NCBI GenBank assembly: GCA_007133615.1
Contig: SLMJ01000262.1
Location: 1-33,917, forward strand
Source of the DNA: Thermomicrobiaceae bacterium
GTDB taxonomy: Bacteria > Chloroflexota > Chloroflexia > Thermomicrobiales > Thermomicrobiaceae
Reading direction: 5' to 3'
DNA length: 33,917 nucleotides
A model generated the notes under the pieces. The model searched no databases. It was not told the origin of the DNA and was given only the letters and a program-made list of their open reading frames with translations. Below are positions 8,720-17,890 of the stretch, piece after piece; positions within the stretch are counted from its first letter, which is position 1; every line of letters begins with the position of its first letter. The position numbers and the translations under genes were made by a program.

Positions 8720-10315
8720 CTACCGTTGATAAGGCGTTACCGGACGGATTCGGTACACCTCGGCAGTGCCGTTGTCATAAATCCTGTTGGAATCCGTTGT
8801 GACTGGAAGCTCACGTGTCAACCGTAAACTGCGCATCCGGGATACGTCCGACGTAACGATCGTCTGTGTCGTAGGTGTGCGTGGTCCACCGAAATAGGTG
8901 TTCCCAACCTGTGATTCGGAACGAACAGTGTGATACGCCACGACCAGACGCTGGTCGAACTCGGTCCAGACTTCGGAGTTATCCAGATGCCGTTCCGTCC
9001 AGTCAATCGCTGCAATCTCAGCTGGACGATAGTAGATCCAGGTGTTGCTCACCAGCGGTTCGTTGGTTGCTTTGAACACGGAAAGAGCCGTCACACACAA
9101 TAGCAGCAGTGCAAACCCGAGCCGCAGTGCTCCCGAGTAGCGCTTTGGTTCCCACCTGATGTACGCGTTTACCAGGATTGCGACCGCGAACACGGCGATC
9201 GATGGGAATAGCCGCTGCTGAGCGTTGCTGCTCAACGCCCCGCTGAGATCGACGAGAACCGAGAGAAATCCCTGACCGGCAAACGCCGCATACATCAGCC
9301 AGATAATCAATGATGTCTGAGCCGGGGATTCGGATCGAGTCCAGAACCACCGGATTCCCTGATAGCTCCAGACGATGAACGATGCGCCGAGAACGATCCA
9401 GTTGGCCAGACTGAGGATGAAGTACACGTAGACACTGGTCCACCCCGTAGACACGACTGCGTAGGCGTTCGTCGGCGTCGAGATCTCGGTATTGAGGAGC
9501 AAGGCAGCCATTTGCCCCCAGATAGTCTCGTAGACACTCAGCTGATGCATCGCGGGTGGATAAACGTAGAAAATGAAGAGGTAGACACCGGCGAACGAAG
9601 TAACGAGCACGTATGGAAGCCGGGACAGCGTCGCCGGCACTGCATCCAGCCCGGAACTGCGACGTCGATTGAGTATCCAGCCGACAACAAGGGCGATCCC
9701 GATTGCAAACACGAAGCTGTGCGCGATGAATGAGTTACTGGCGATCAGCGCAAATATTGTGACGTAGAACAGGCTGACGTAAATGGCGAAGACCCGTGGT
9801 TGATTCGACACGTTGATGCTGCGTAATAGCAGAAACAGGCTGAAGAGCATCAGTGCACGGGTGAATTTCTCGTGCGAACTCCGCATCACAACGAAGAGGA
9901 ATTCTGGCTGCGTGAAGAGTAGCAGTGCTCCAATGACTGCTCCGGTGACCCGGCCGCTCAGTTCGCGATACAGGAGCAGCGCCGGCAGGACGACAAGGCA
10001 GGCCAGCAATGGATACACCAGCCGCTGAAGGGTCGCGACCTCGATCCCGGTCGCATGAATCAGAAACGTTGAGATCGCCTGGTAGGAAAAACCATTGGCA
10101 TAAACGTGAACAGAATCCGGGATAAGTCGACCTTGCGATTCGAACTCGACAATGGCCTGAGTGAGTGCGCTGGAATCAGATTCGGCCCAGGCACCGGAGT
10201 AACGCGCCAGGAAGTACACGCCAACCAGGAACATGTAGATGACCGGACCGAGCCAGATGAGGCTGGTAATCGCATTTGAAACTCGTGGAGTAGAGACGTC
10301 ACTCGGAACGCGCAC
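8720..10315 (-). CDS. Polytopic membrane protein, probable GT-C-fold glycosyltransferase or polymerase-like
   Basis: More than ten hydrophobic segments, N-terminal acidic loop AWAESDSSALTQAI, C-terminal soluble region. Start inferred as GTG 10315 because the longer ORF runs into the upstream gene's C-terminus. Confidence 0.7.
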   Translation of the reverse strand: MRVPSDVSTPRVSNAITSLIWLGPVIYMFLVGVYFLARYSGAWAESDSSALTQAIVEFESQGRLIPDSVHVYANGFSYQAISTFLIHATGIEVATLQRLVYPLLACLVVLPALLLYRELSGRVTGAVIGALLLFTQPEFLFVVMRSSHEKFTRALMLFSLFLLLRSINVSNQPRVFAIYVSLFYVTIFALIASNSFIAHSFVFAIGIALVVGWILNRRRSSGLDAVPATLSRLPYVLVTSFAGVYLFIFYVYPPAMHQLSVYETIWGQMAALLLNTEISTPTNAYAVVSTGWTSVYVYFILSLANWIVLGASFIVWSYQGIRWFWTRSESPAQTSLIIWLMYAAFAGQGFLSVLVDLSGALSSNAQQRLFPSIAVFAVAILVNAYIRWEPKRYSGALRLGFALLLLCVTALSVFKATNEPLVSNTWIYYRPAEIAAIDWTERHLDNSEVWTEFDQRLVVAYHTVRSESQVGNTYFGGPRTPTTQTIVTSDVSRMRSLRLTRELPVTTDSNRIYDNGTAEVYRIRPVTPYQR

Positions 10316-12767
10316 CGTGCTCGTCCTTTCCACGAAGCGACCACAGCAGCCACCAGGAGATACCGGCCATGACAGAGAACGCCAGCAGTGCCAGTGTTCC
10401 GACAAGCAGGAGTGTCCCGCTGGTTCCCAGAAGCAGCATCTGACTCCGGTTTGCTTCCGGGGCCGGCTCTACTTCTATGACCGATGACGCCAGCGCGAAT
10501 TCCTCTCCATCGCTGTCTTCAAGTAGCGGTGTTACGGTCCAGGTCGCGCCATACGGGGCAGTCCAGTCAACTGGAATGGTTCTCACGCCCGTCCCCTGAA
10601 CGTCGATGGAAAACGGACCGATCTCCTGTTCGTAGCCATCGGAGTTCGTGACAAGCAGTGACAGGCTCGCGTCCTCGAGATCCTGCAGTCCGCGATTTCG
10701 CAGTGTCAGTGCGATAGTTCCGGGATCAAGTGCTTGGCGCGGTGAATCCGTAAGCGACGCAGAAAGTTCGGCCGGAGTAAGTTCGACGATCGAGAACTCC
10801 CCGTCGTAGTTGACGAGGTAACTGCCCGGCGCGAGTTCGCCGATATCCAGAAACTCGTTTCCGGTAGACCGTGAACGGGTGCGAATCTCGAGTACGAACC
10901 GGAAGCCATCGTCGGTTTTGCGAAGACCGTGTGCTCGTGCTTTGTCGATTACCTGTGACTCACCGGGTTGCGCTTGCAGCCACTGGCGCAGTCGGAGAGG
11001 ATCTCGCGTCCGTTGCTCGATTTGCCGGTCAATGCCGACGAAATCCTCCCAGGATTCAACGCCCTCAGGAATCGGAACCGCGTCGTATTCAGGAGGTTCA
11101 TCCAGCTCAAGGATTTCAATGGTGCCGGAATCCATATAGATCAGGTAGTTGTCGAGATGATCGAGCGAACGGCTTACACGACCCGGAGATGCGATGGAGA
11201 CTCGGTCGATCAGCGTGGACGTTCTTTCAGGCACCTTTTCGATCCACCAGGAGTCTATGAACTCCCCACCATCCCGGTTCTTCCAGCGCAGGACAGCACC
11301 ATCGCCCAGATTCCAGATACCTTCGGCCGCGTGCTTCAGGTGTATGCGATTGTCGAACGGCGAAACGTAGAGTTCCGGTTGTCCCGGGTATTCCAGGCTG
11401 AACTCCCCGCGGAATCCCTCGCGCAGCCGAAGCGGATGAATCTGCGGAAAATCGAGATACGGGGCGTGCAGATTGGCAAGCGGTTCATGCTCGAGAGTCT
11501 CGAGTGTCAGTTCATCGATTTCCTCCGGCACCTCCTGCGGCTCCGTTGGTGACGCCAGCCGGATTCCACTGAGCCATTCGGTCACCGGATAGTTGTCTTC
11601 CACGCTGAAGTCGTAGATTCCTTCACTTCCGGTCTCACCTTCGGTGGCTTCAACAAAGGTGACGCCTGGCCATTCGCGGGACAGGATCCACTCCGGGTAC
11701 TCGTCGTACTCAATGGCCACGACCTCGGTATCTCCCACGGTGACGGTCTGGTCGTGCTTATGCGGTCCGTTGACAGACAGCGAATAGCGCCAGCGATCCG
11801 GCCGATCGGTTGTCCAGCTCATTCGAACCGCCGTGCGCTGGGCGTAATACGGGAGCGGGCCGTGCCGATGACCTTCCGGCCAGATGTCGCTTCGAACAAC
11901 GAGATTGGCGTACCGACCGGCGTCTTCGTCGAACCGGTAGAAGGCAAACGGGGATTCGAAGTCGGTTGCCGGGGGCAGGGAGATCGAGTTGATCTGATAC
12001 ATCCCTCCGATGTGGAAACCGCTCCAGTTCTGCTCGAGCACCCGGGTTTCGTGCGAGAAGAAGACCGGCTGAATCGATCCCCAGTGACCTTCCTGGTCCA
12101 CCGCACTGAGGTACGGCCAGGTTGGCATCAATGGCTCGGCCATGTCGAACGGGACAGATTCGTCTACCCGTTGCGTCACTCCAAACAGGGGACTGGCGAC
12201 ACCACCATCTTCGAGGAGTGACTCACGTATGAACCAACCGGGCACCCCGGGTTCCTCTTCTCCAATGCGGATCTCCCATTCGAGTTCGCCCGTTGTGGGA
12301 TTGGCTTCGTAGCCTTCAAGGTCGAACACTGGTTTTCCGTCTTCGACCCAATCCTCGCGGTTTGATCGAATGATCAGGTCCGGGCCAAGATCCGGACTCA
12401 TGGTGTAACGGCCGGATTCAATGATGATTGATTCCCGCATGTCCATGGTCTTCGGAACATACAGGCGAGCGACCGGTTTCCCGTTCTCCATCGAGAAGTC
12501 CAGGACAAGGTCGATCAACTGGTCTTCCGACCAGGAAAGCAGATATGCATCAGTTTTCGCGTTACCCAGTCGCCACCACGGTCCATCTTCCGAAAGCTCG
12601 GCTGACGACTCGGTTTTCTGATCGCGGTTTATGACAGCGACGCTCAACTCATGTCCCTGCCACTCTCCGAACCAGTATCGAGTGTTTCCATAGTCCGGAT
12701 TGGACGCAGACACGTTGACGCTTACGAGCAGGGTGAGGCCAAAAAAGATGCCCAGCAAGATCCTCAT
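10299..12767 (-). CDS. Large secreted protein with C-terminal TM anchor, family not recognised
   Basis: MRILLGIFFGLTLLVSVNVSA signal peptide from ATG 12767; acidic, Trp/Tyr-rich ectodomain; Ig/CARDB-like segment near the C-terminus (LDPGTIALTLRNRGLQDLEDASLSLLVTNSDG); TM then RGKDEHGARSE tail. Confidence 0.85.
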   Translation of the reverse strand: MRILLGIFFGLTLLVSVNVSASNPDYGNTRYWFGEWQGHELSVAVINRDQKTESSAELSEDGPWWRLGNAKTDAYLLSWSEDQLIDLVLDFSMENGKPVARLYVPKTMDMRESIIIESGRYTMSPDLGPDLIIRSNREDWVEDGKPVFDLEGYEANPTTGELEWEIRIGEEEPGVPGWFIRESLLEDGGVASPLFGVTQRVDESVPFDMAEPLMPTWPYLSAVDQEGHWGSIQPVFFSHETRVLEQNWSGFHIGGMYQINSISLPPATDFESPFAFYRFDEDAGRYANLVVRSDIWPEGHRHGPLPYYAQRTAVRMSWTTDRPDRWRYSLSVNGPHKHDQTVTVGDTEVVAIEYDEYPEWILSREWPGVTFVEATEGETGSEGIYDFSVEDNYPVTEWLSGIRLASPTEPQEVPEEIDELTLETLEHEPLANLHAPYLDFPQIHPLRLREGFRGEFSLEYPGQPELYVSPFDNRIHLKHAAEGIWNLGDGAVLRWKNRDGGEFIDSWWIEKVPERTSTLIDRVSIASPGRVSRSLDHLDNYLIYMDSGTIEILELDEPPEYDAVPIPEGVESWEDFVGIDRQIEQRTRDPLRLRQWLQAQPGESQVIDKARAHGLRKTDDGFRFVLEIRTRSRSTGNEFLDIGELAPGSYLVNYDGEFSIVELTPAELSASLTDSPRQALDPGTIALTLRNRGLQDLEDASLSLLVTNSDGYEQEIGPFSIDVQGTGVRTIPVDWTAPYGATWTVTPLLEDSDGEEFALASSVIEVEPAPEANRSQMLLLGTSGTLLLVGTLALLAFSVMAGISWWLLWSLRGKDEHGARSE

Positions 12768-12769
12768 CG

Positions 12770-14644
12770 TCAACGCTCCAGGCCCGCCGCCTGCTGCCAG
12801 CCTTCGAGAATCGCGAGGCTCCAGTCCTGGTAGGCGGCTTGAGCAGGCGAGGTCGGTTTCGTTCGGTGGCCGTTGCCCCGATGCCGATACAGTTCCGGTG
12901 CATGGCGCTTCACCCAACTGTCCAGATGACCGTTCATCCAGCTGACCATTGGCGCCTGAAACGTCTGTTTCTTCCGGTTGCGAACAGCGGCAGGCAGTTC
13001 GTTTGCGAACGCCTGGCAGAGCATGCCTTTCAGTCCGCCATTCATGAGGTCCTGGCGTTTTAGCTGAGCCACGAATGCGATGAGTTCGAGATCCTGAAAG
13101 GGAACCCGTGCCTCGATCGAAGCACTCATGGTCATTCGGTCTAGTCGGGTGTTGTAGTGTTCTGGAACCATCAGGAGCAGGTCCATCCGGGCAAACTGTT
13201 CGGTGTTGCTTTCACCAATTCCGCGCGGGAGAAGGGCTGCACGTGCAAGCGTGTCGTCGAAGATCTGCTGCAGTATTATTTCGAGATCTGATGGATTGAT
13301 TCCTGCATGTTCGGCCGCCTGTTCTGCGGTAAAGTGCACCCCCGAGACAATCTGGTAGCGCTCAAGTGGTGGCCGACGCCAGACACTGGAAGCGCCAAGC
13401 AGATTCGTTCGCGTACCTGGCGACAGGAACGATGAGTCAGCCAGCAGCCGGGCGAACGGTCCAAACCAGGGAATCCGGTTGTAGCGGTCACCCCGCATCA
13501 CCGCGTTGTATGTCGGGTAGCCGAGAAAAACCTCATCACCGCCGTGGCCAGTGAGAACGACTTTGACCCCGTGCTCTCGGGAATGCTCGCTGAGGATCTG
13601 TTCCGCCAGGGCATAGATCTCGGCGACCGGTTCGTCCACCATGTCCATGTTGGTGTCCAGCCGTCTCAGGAGATCTTCCGGCCCGAACGTGACTTCCGAG
13701 TGGTCCAGTCCGAGTGTTTCGGCAAGTTCCCGGGCGAGTTGAGCATCCATTGTTGCGTCAGGGTTCTGATCGGTGGCGCCCGGTTTCAAACTGAACGACG
13801 ACATCCCCGGATTACCTCGTGCGGCGATCGAGGCGATAATCGTTGAATCGATTCCACCGCTCAGGAAGATGCCGACCGGAACGTCGGACAGAAGTTGTCG
13901 GTCGACCGCTCGCTCGACTTCGTGCCGGAGCTGGTGAACGCGATCCGCCCCGCGCGCTTCAAGCTGAGGGGGTGTGGACCAGAACGCGGGAACAATGGTT
14001 TCGCTTCGGAATCGACCGGAAGCATCGAACACAACACGCTCTGCCGGTCGGAGCCTGTTGATTCCCTCGACCAGCGTGTAGGGAGCAGGAACAAATCCGA
14101 AGTAGAGATACACTCCAACCGCATTGCGGTTAGTTCGCCGACTTGTGTAGGGCAACAGTGCTTTGATCTCGGACCCGAAGTAGACCGCCTCGCTGGTTGC
14201 ACAGTAGTACACCGGCTTGATGCCGAGCGGATCGCGTACAAGGGAGAGTTCCTGTGCCTGGCGATCCCAGATGGCCATGGCGTACATGCCGTTGAGTTGC
14301 TCCAGGGTGGCCTGGATGCCCCATTGTTCCAGCGCTTGCAAAACGGTCTCGGTATCGGATTCAGACCGATAGTCTTGTACTCCGTAGCTTGTGAGCTGAG
14401 CACGGAGCTCGTGATGGTTATAGATCTCCCCGTTGTAGGCCAGAACGTAGCGATCGCTCGACATTGGCTGATCTCCCGCGGCGGAGAGATCCTGGATGCT
14501 GAGCCGCCGTGTACCAACACCGAACGGTCCCTCGCAGTGGGTCCCAGCCTGATCGGGACCCCGATGGGCGATGACCGAACTCCAGGCGTCGAGATCTGGC
14601 CGCTCGATATGCTCCGGCATGAGATATCCGACGAAACCACACAT
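12770..14644 (-). CDS. asnB: Asparagine synthase (glutamine-hydrolysing), class II amidotransferase
   Basis: MCGFVGYL N-terminal nucleophile Cys2, HRGPDQAGT, LAYNGEIYNHHELR, SGGIDSTIIASIA PP-loop, LTGHGGDEVFLGYP. Confidence 0.95.
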   Translation of the reverse strand: MCGFVGYLMPEHIERPDLDAWSSVIAHRGPDQAGTHCEGPFGVGTRRLSIQDLSAAGDQPMSSDRYVLAYNGEIYNHHELRAQLTSYGVQDYRSESDTETVLQALEQWGIQATLEQLNGMYAMAIWDRQAQELSLVRDPLGIKPVYYCATSEAVYFGSEIKALLPYTSRRTNRNAVGVYLYFGFVPAPYTLVEGINRLRPAERVVFDASGRFRSETIVPAFWSTPPQLEARGADRVHQLRHEVERAVDRQLLSDVPVGIFLSGGIDSTIIASIAARGNPGMSSFSLKPGATDQNPDATMDAQLARELAETLGLDHSEVTFGPEDLLRRLDTNMDMVDEPVAEIYALAEQILSEHSREHGVKVVLTGHGGDEVFLGYPTYNAVMRGDRYNRIPWFGPFARLLADSSFLSPGTRTNLLGASSVWRRPPLERYQIVSGVHFTAEQAAEHAGINPSDLEIILQQIFDDTLARAALLPRGIGESNTEQFARMDLLLMVPEHYNTRLDRMTMSASIEARVPFQDLELIAFVAQLKRQDLMNGGLKGMLCQAFANELPAAVRNRKKQTFQAPMVSWMNGHLDSWVKRHAPELYRHRGNGHRTKPTSPAQAAYQDWSLAILEGWQQAAGLER

Positions 14645-15891
14645 CATCGGATCCTTCGCAGTGAGTGTTCGGAATTGACACCGGCCGACGGTAAATCCGT
14701 ATCGTGCGCTCCGCCGAACCTCAAACCGACTTCTGAGTAAATGTCGTCCAGGCGCCGGGCGACGGATTCCCAGCTGAACTCGCGAGCGCGTTCCCGAGCG
14801 TTCGCCCCAATGCGGAGGCGCCAGTCCGTATTACTGATCAAGGTCAGCAGGGCGCTTCTCAGCGCTTCGGGGTTACTGGAAGGGACGAGCAATCCGGTCT
14901 CACCCTGCTCGACGATTTGAGAGAGTCCGCCCCGAGCAGACGCGATTACCGGGGTACCCGCAGCCATCGCCTCACACGCAACCATTCCGAATGGCTCATC
15001 CCAGGTGGAAGGAACAACGCAGACGTCTGCGGCGGCGTAGACGCCAGCCATCGCCGATGCAGGTACGGGTCCGAGCCAGCGCATTCGGAGACCGGACGCA
15101 AGTTGACGGATCTGGTTCTCATACGCCGTCGACTGCCGGTTGTTCGTGTTTTCAGGAGTCAGCCAGAGCGATGCAGACCCGGCGACGACGATTTCGATGT
15201 TTTCGAGCTGCTCGATCCCGGAAACTGCCTCGAGCAGCACGTGCAATCCCTTTTCGGGCACCAGTGCTCCGGCAAACAACACCACTGGTACGTCGTCCGG
15301 TATTCCCCACTCACGTCTGAGTTCAGCGCCATTCGTGTGTTCGAAGCGCGCCAGGTCCAGTCCGTTGTGCACCTCGAAAACGCGCTCAGCAGGGAATCTG
15401 ACTCTCTCAAGGAACTCCTCGCGAATCAGCCGACCGCAACAGACGACCGCATCAGCACGGTTTACGAGATGTGTGTATGCCCAGCCCGGAAACTCGGGAA
15501 CCGGGGTCTGGTAGTGCAGCAGCTTCAGATGACGGGAAGGCCCGAGCAGGAGGTGAGGATCAGTGTAGGCGTGGAGTACATCCGGAGACTCAGCGCGAAG
15601 GCTCTGCGCGAGAAGTGGAGCGGTAATGCGGAAATCATACGGTCCAAGCCTCGCCCGGCTCCACCCACTGGTTGTCGTGACCGCAACACTGCCGATGGTC
15701 CATCGCCCGGGTGCGTTCGGGTTCCAGCCAAGAATTTCCGCTACGTACCCATTTTCGGACTGCGCGCTGGCGGTGCCGATCGCTACACCAACCAGACCGC
15801 TGCAGGCTTCAGCGGAGACATCTCGAGGCACTGCCCCCAGTCCTGGCGTTATGTGGCGTACCCGAAGACTCACCGTCCGGTCCTCTCGCAC
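14644..15891 (-). CDS. GT4 family glycosyltransferase
   Basis: VVLFAGALVPEKGLHVLLEAV, VCVVPSTWDEPFGMVACEAMAAGTPVIASARGGLSQIVEQGETGLLV. Start GTG 15891 or 15873. Confidence 0.92.
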   Translation of the reverse strand: MREDRTVSLRVRHITPGLGAVPRDVSAEACSGLVGVAIGTASAQSENGYVAEILGWNPNAPGRWTIGSVAVTTTSGWSRARLGPYDFRITAPLLAQSLRAESPDVLHAYTDPHLLLGPSRHLKLLHYQTPVPEFPGWAYTHLVNRADAVVCCGRLIREEFLERVRFPAERVFEVHNGLDLARFEHTNGAELRREWGIPDDVPVVLFAGALVPEKGLHVLLEAVSGIEQLENIEIVVAGSASLWLTPENTNNRQSTAYENQIRQLASGLRMRWLGPVPASAMAGVYAAADVCVVPSTWDEPFGMVACEAMAAGTPVIASARGGLSQIVEQGETGLLVPSSNPEALRSALLTLISNTDWRLRIGANARERAREFSWESVARRLDDIYSEVGLRFGGAHDTDLPSAGVNSEHSLRRIR

Positions 15892-16073
15892 CAGTTTCCG
15901 TTTCAGGCGTCAATTGACACTAGGAGCAAGTCTCCAGCATCCGGGTTTCAGAGGAGATCAAAGTAGTTGCAGTGACTGGTGACGGTATTGTCATCAGGGT
16001 AGCGGCGGGACGCGTTCGCGTGGCGAATCCGCCAGGCTGAACCCGACAGTTCCGCTGACATCGAGGCTCTTGA

Positions 16074-16751
16074 TCAAGCTGACGACTGATTCTGTTGCTC
16101 CCGCGGGCTCTGATCGGGCTTCGCATGTGTTCGTGAGGAATCTGTCATGATGACCGAAACGTTCGACTTCGCGATAAATGCTCCGGCCATAGGCATAAGC
16201 GCGAAGATGGTAAGCGTCATGACATACGGGGCGTAGGCGAGCTCGACAGACGAAGCAGAAAACGGCCACCAGAGCGGAATTCCACCGGTTGCGGCATCGC
16301 GAAACAGGTGGAAAGCGTTTCCGAAACAGATTCCAACGAAGAGCGCTTGATAGCGTCCGCGGGCTAACAGGATCGGCAGAATGAACACTAAAGCTACTAG
16401 CAGCGAATGGCTCGATGGTCGCGAGGTGATCTGTGTGAACTCGATGTCGCTCAACAGGATCGGGATGTGGCCGACATCCAGAATCAGGGAGCCGACAACT
16501 GCCCCGGCGAGGAAGTAATACGAGACCACCCTGAGGAAAGCCGCAAGCAGAATGAACGTCGTCGCCAGGTGTGCGACGTAGTCCATCGCGGCGATCACCG
16601 GAATGGATCGTGTCTCTGCACCGAGATACTGATCGATCAAGGCGATTGCAATGATCCCTGCAATTCCGATCGCCGAGACCAGCAGGCAGTAGCCCAGTCG
16701 GAATGGTTCAGGCCCGTTGTCTCGAGTCACGGCTTCTGTCTGCTCGGTCAT
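16074..16751 (-). CDS. YdjM/DUF457-like membrane-bound metal-dependent hydrolase-like protein
   Basis: Multi-TM with spaced residues typical of this family: MDYVAHLA, LDVGHIPILL, RPSSHSLLVALV, GNAFHLFRDAATGGIPLWWPFS. Confidence 0.6.
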   Translation of the reverse strand: MTEQTEAVTRDNGPEPFRLGYCLLVSAIGIAGIIAIALIDQYLGAETRSIPVIAAMDYVAHLATTFILLAAFLRVVSYYFLAGAVVGSLILDVGHIPILLSDIEFTQITSRPSSHSLLVALVFILPILLARGRYQALFVGICFGNAFHLFRDAATGGIPLWWPFSASSVELAYAPYVMTLTIFALMPMAGAFIAKSNVSVIMTDSSRTHAKPDQSPREQQNQSSA

Positions 16752-17890
16752 TTCTGACCGACGACCTCATGCATCACGTCGAGATAGCGTTCGGCTGATC
16801 GCGCCCAACTGAACATGCTGGCCCGCCGTCGCAATTCGGTTCGGTACTCGTCGGGGCATCCTCGTTCGATCGCCGCGAGCAGCCCACTCGCGAGCGATGA
16901 CGGGTCTGGCAGGACGACCTCACCCAGGTTCCCGGCTACTTCGGGTAGCGCTCCGCGGTTTGAGACGACGAATGGTGTTCCAGTCGCCATCGCTTCAAGC
17001 AGGGGCAGGCCGAAACCTTCATACAGGCTTGCCGAAACGTAGAGATCCGACGCGCGATAGCAGCGAGCCAGCGTCATGTCGTCAACCTGGTCCAGGAATG
17101 TGATGTCGTGCCCGGTGGTCAGCCCATGCATCGCGGCGTGCTGTTCCGTCCGCTCGCGCCAATCCGGATTGCCGGGAGCTCCAACTTTCAATAGATGTGC
17201 CTGCGGATGAACATCGCGGATTCGCCGAAACGCTTCGATGAGAGCGCTGAAATTCTTCCGTGGATGCTCGGATCCAACCGCAAGCAAGAGCGGTCGGCCG
17301 ATCGAACAACTGAACTGCTCTCTGAGTGCGTGCTCAGCCTCGGGAACCGTTTCGTCGTATGAGAGAAGTTCTGCGCCGACGCCATTCGGGATTGTAATCA
17401 GACGGTCTTCAATCTCCGGAAGATGCTCGAGCAATCGTCCCGCCGTGAAGTTCGAGACGCTTATCACCCGCGTAGCGTGCACGAGACCGCGGAAGCTCTG
17501 CCGGATTCTCCAGCGCGTGAAAACGTCAAGGGCGATCAGGTCATCTGGAAAATCGACAATGCCGGCATCGTGGACGATCACAACTCCCGCGCAACCCTGA
17601 ACTAATCGAAGTGCTTCGGCTCGGGTTAGCTGCGGCAACAGAATGACGTCTGGTTGATGTGCTCTGGTGATCCCGCGTGGGATGGTCCGAAGCAGAGGAA
17701 GGGATGAACGAATGAAGTGCTCTTCCAGGAGCTCGACGCTCGCTCCCCAGTGATCGGCGAGACTCCAGAGCACCCGACCGACTCCCGAGGCTCTGGGATA
17801 CTGCTGAAGTTCTGGAACTCCGACCCTGATCGGGGTACTAGACACCCGCTGGACATAATCTGAGGCAGCGCCTGAAGTTGTGGCAGTCAT
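16748..17890 (-). CDS. GT4 family glycosyltransferase
   Basis: [58 protein letters not shown]. 4-bp overlap with the downstream gene. Confidence 0.94.
   Translation of the reverse strand: MTATTSGAASDYVQRVSSTPIRVGVPELQQYPRASGVGRVLWSLADHWGASVELLEEHFIRSSLPLLRTIPRGITRAHQPDVILLPQLTRAEALRLVQGCAGVVIVHDAGIVDFPDDLIALDVFTRWRIRQSFRGLVHATRVISVSNFTAGRLLEHLPEIEDRLITIPNGVGAELLSYDETVPEAEHALREQFSCSIGRPLLLAVGSEHPRKNFSALIEAFRRIRDVHPQAHLLKVGAPGNPDWRERTEQHAAMHGLTTGHDITFLDQVDDMTLARCYRASDLYVSASLYEGFGLPLLEAMATGTPFVVSNRGALPEVAGNLGEVVLPDPSSLASGLLAAIERGCPDEYRTELRRRASMFSWARSAERYLDVMHEVVGQK

Noticed and set aside
10968-11552. 194-aa plus-strand ORF
   Set aside because: Antisense to the large secreted protein, whose signal peptide and TM anchor support the minus-strand frame.
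13895-14740. 281-aa plus-strand ORF
   Set aside because: Antisense to the well-supported asparagine synthase; no recognisable motifs.
14917-15966. 349-aa plus-strand ORF
   Set aside because: Antisense to a clear GT4 gene (14644-15891); composition looks like a shadow ORF in GC-rich DNA.
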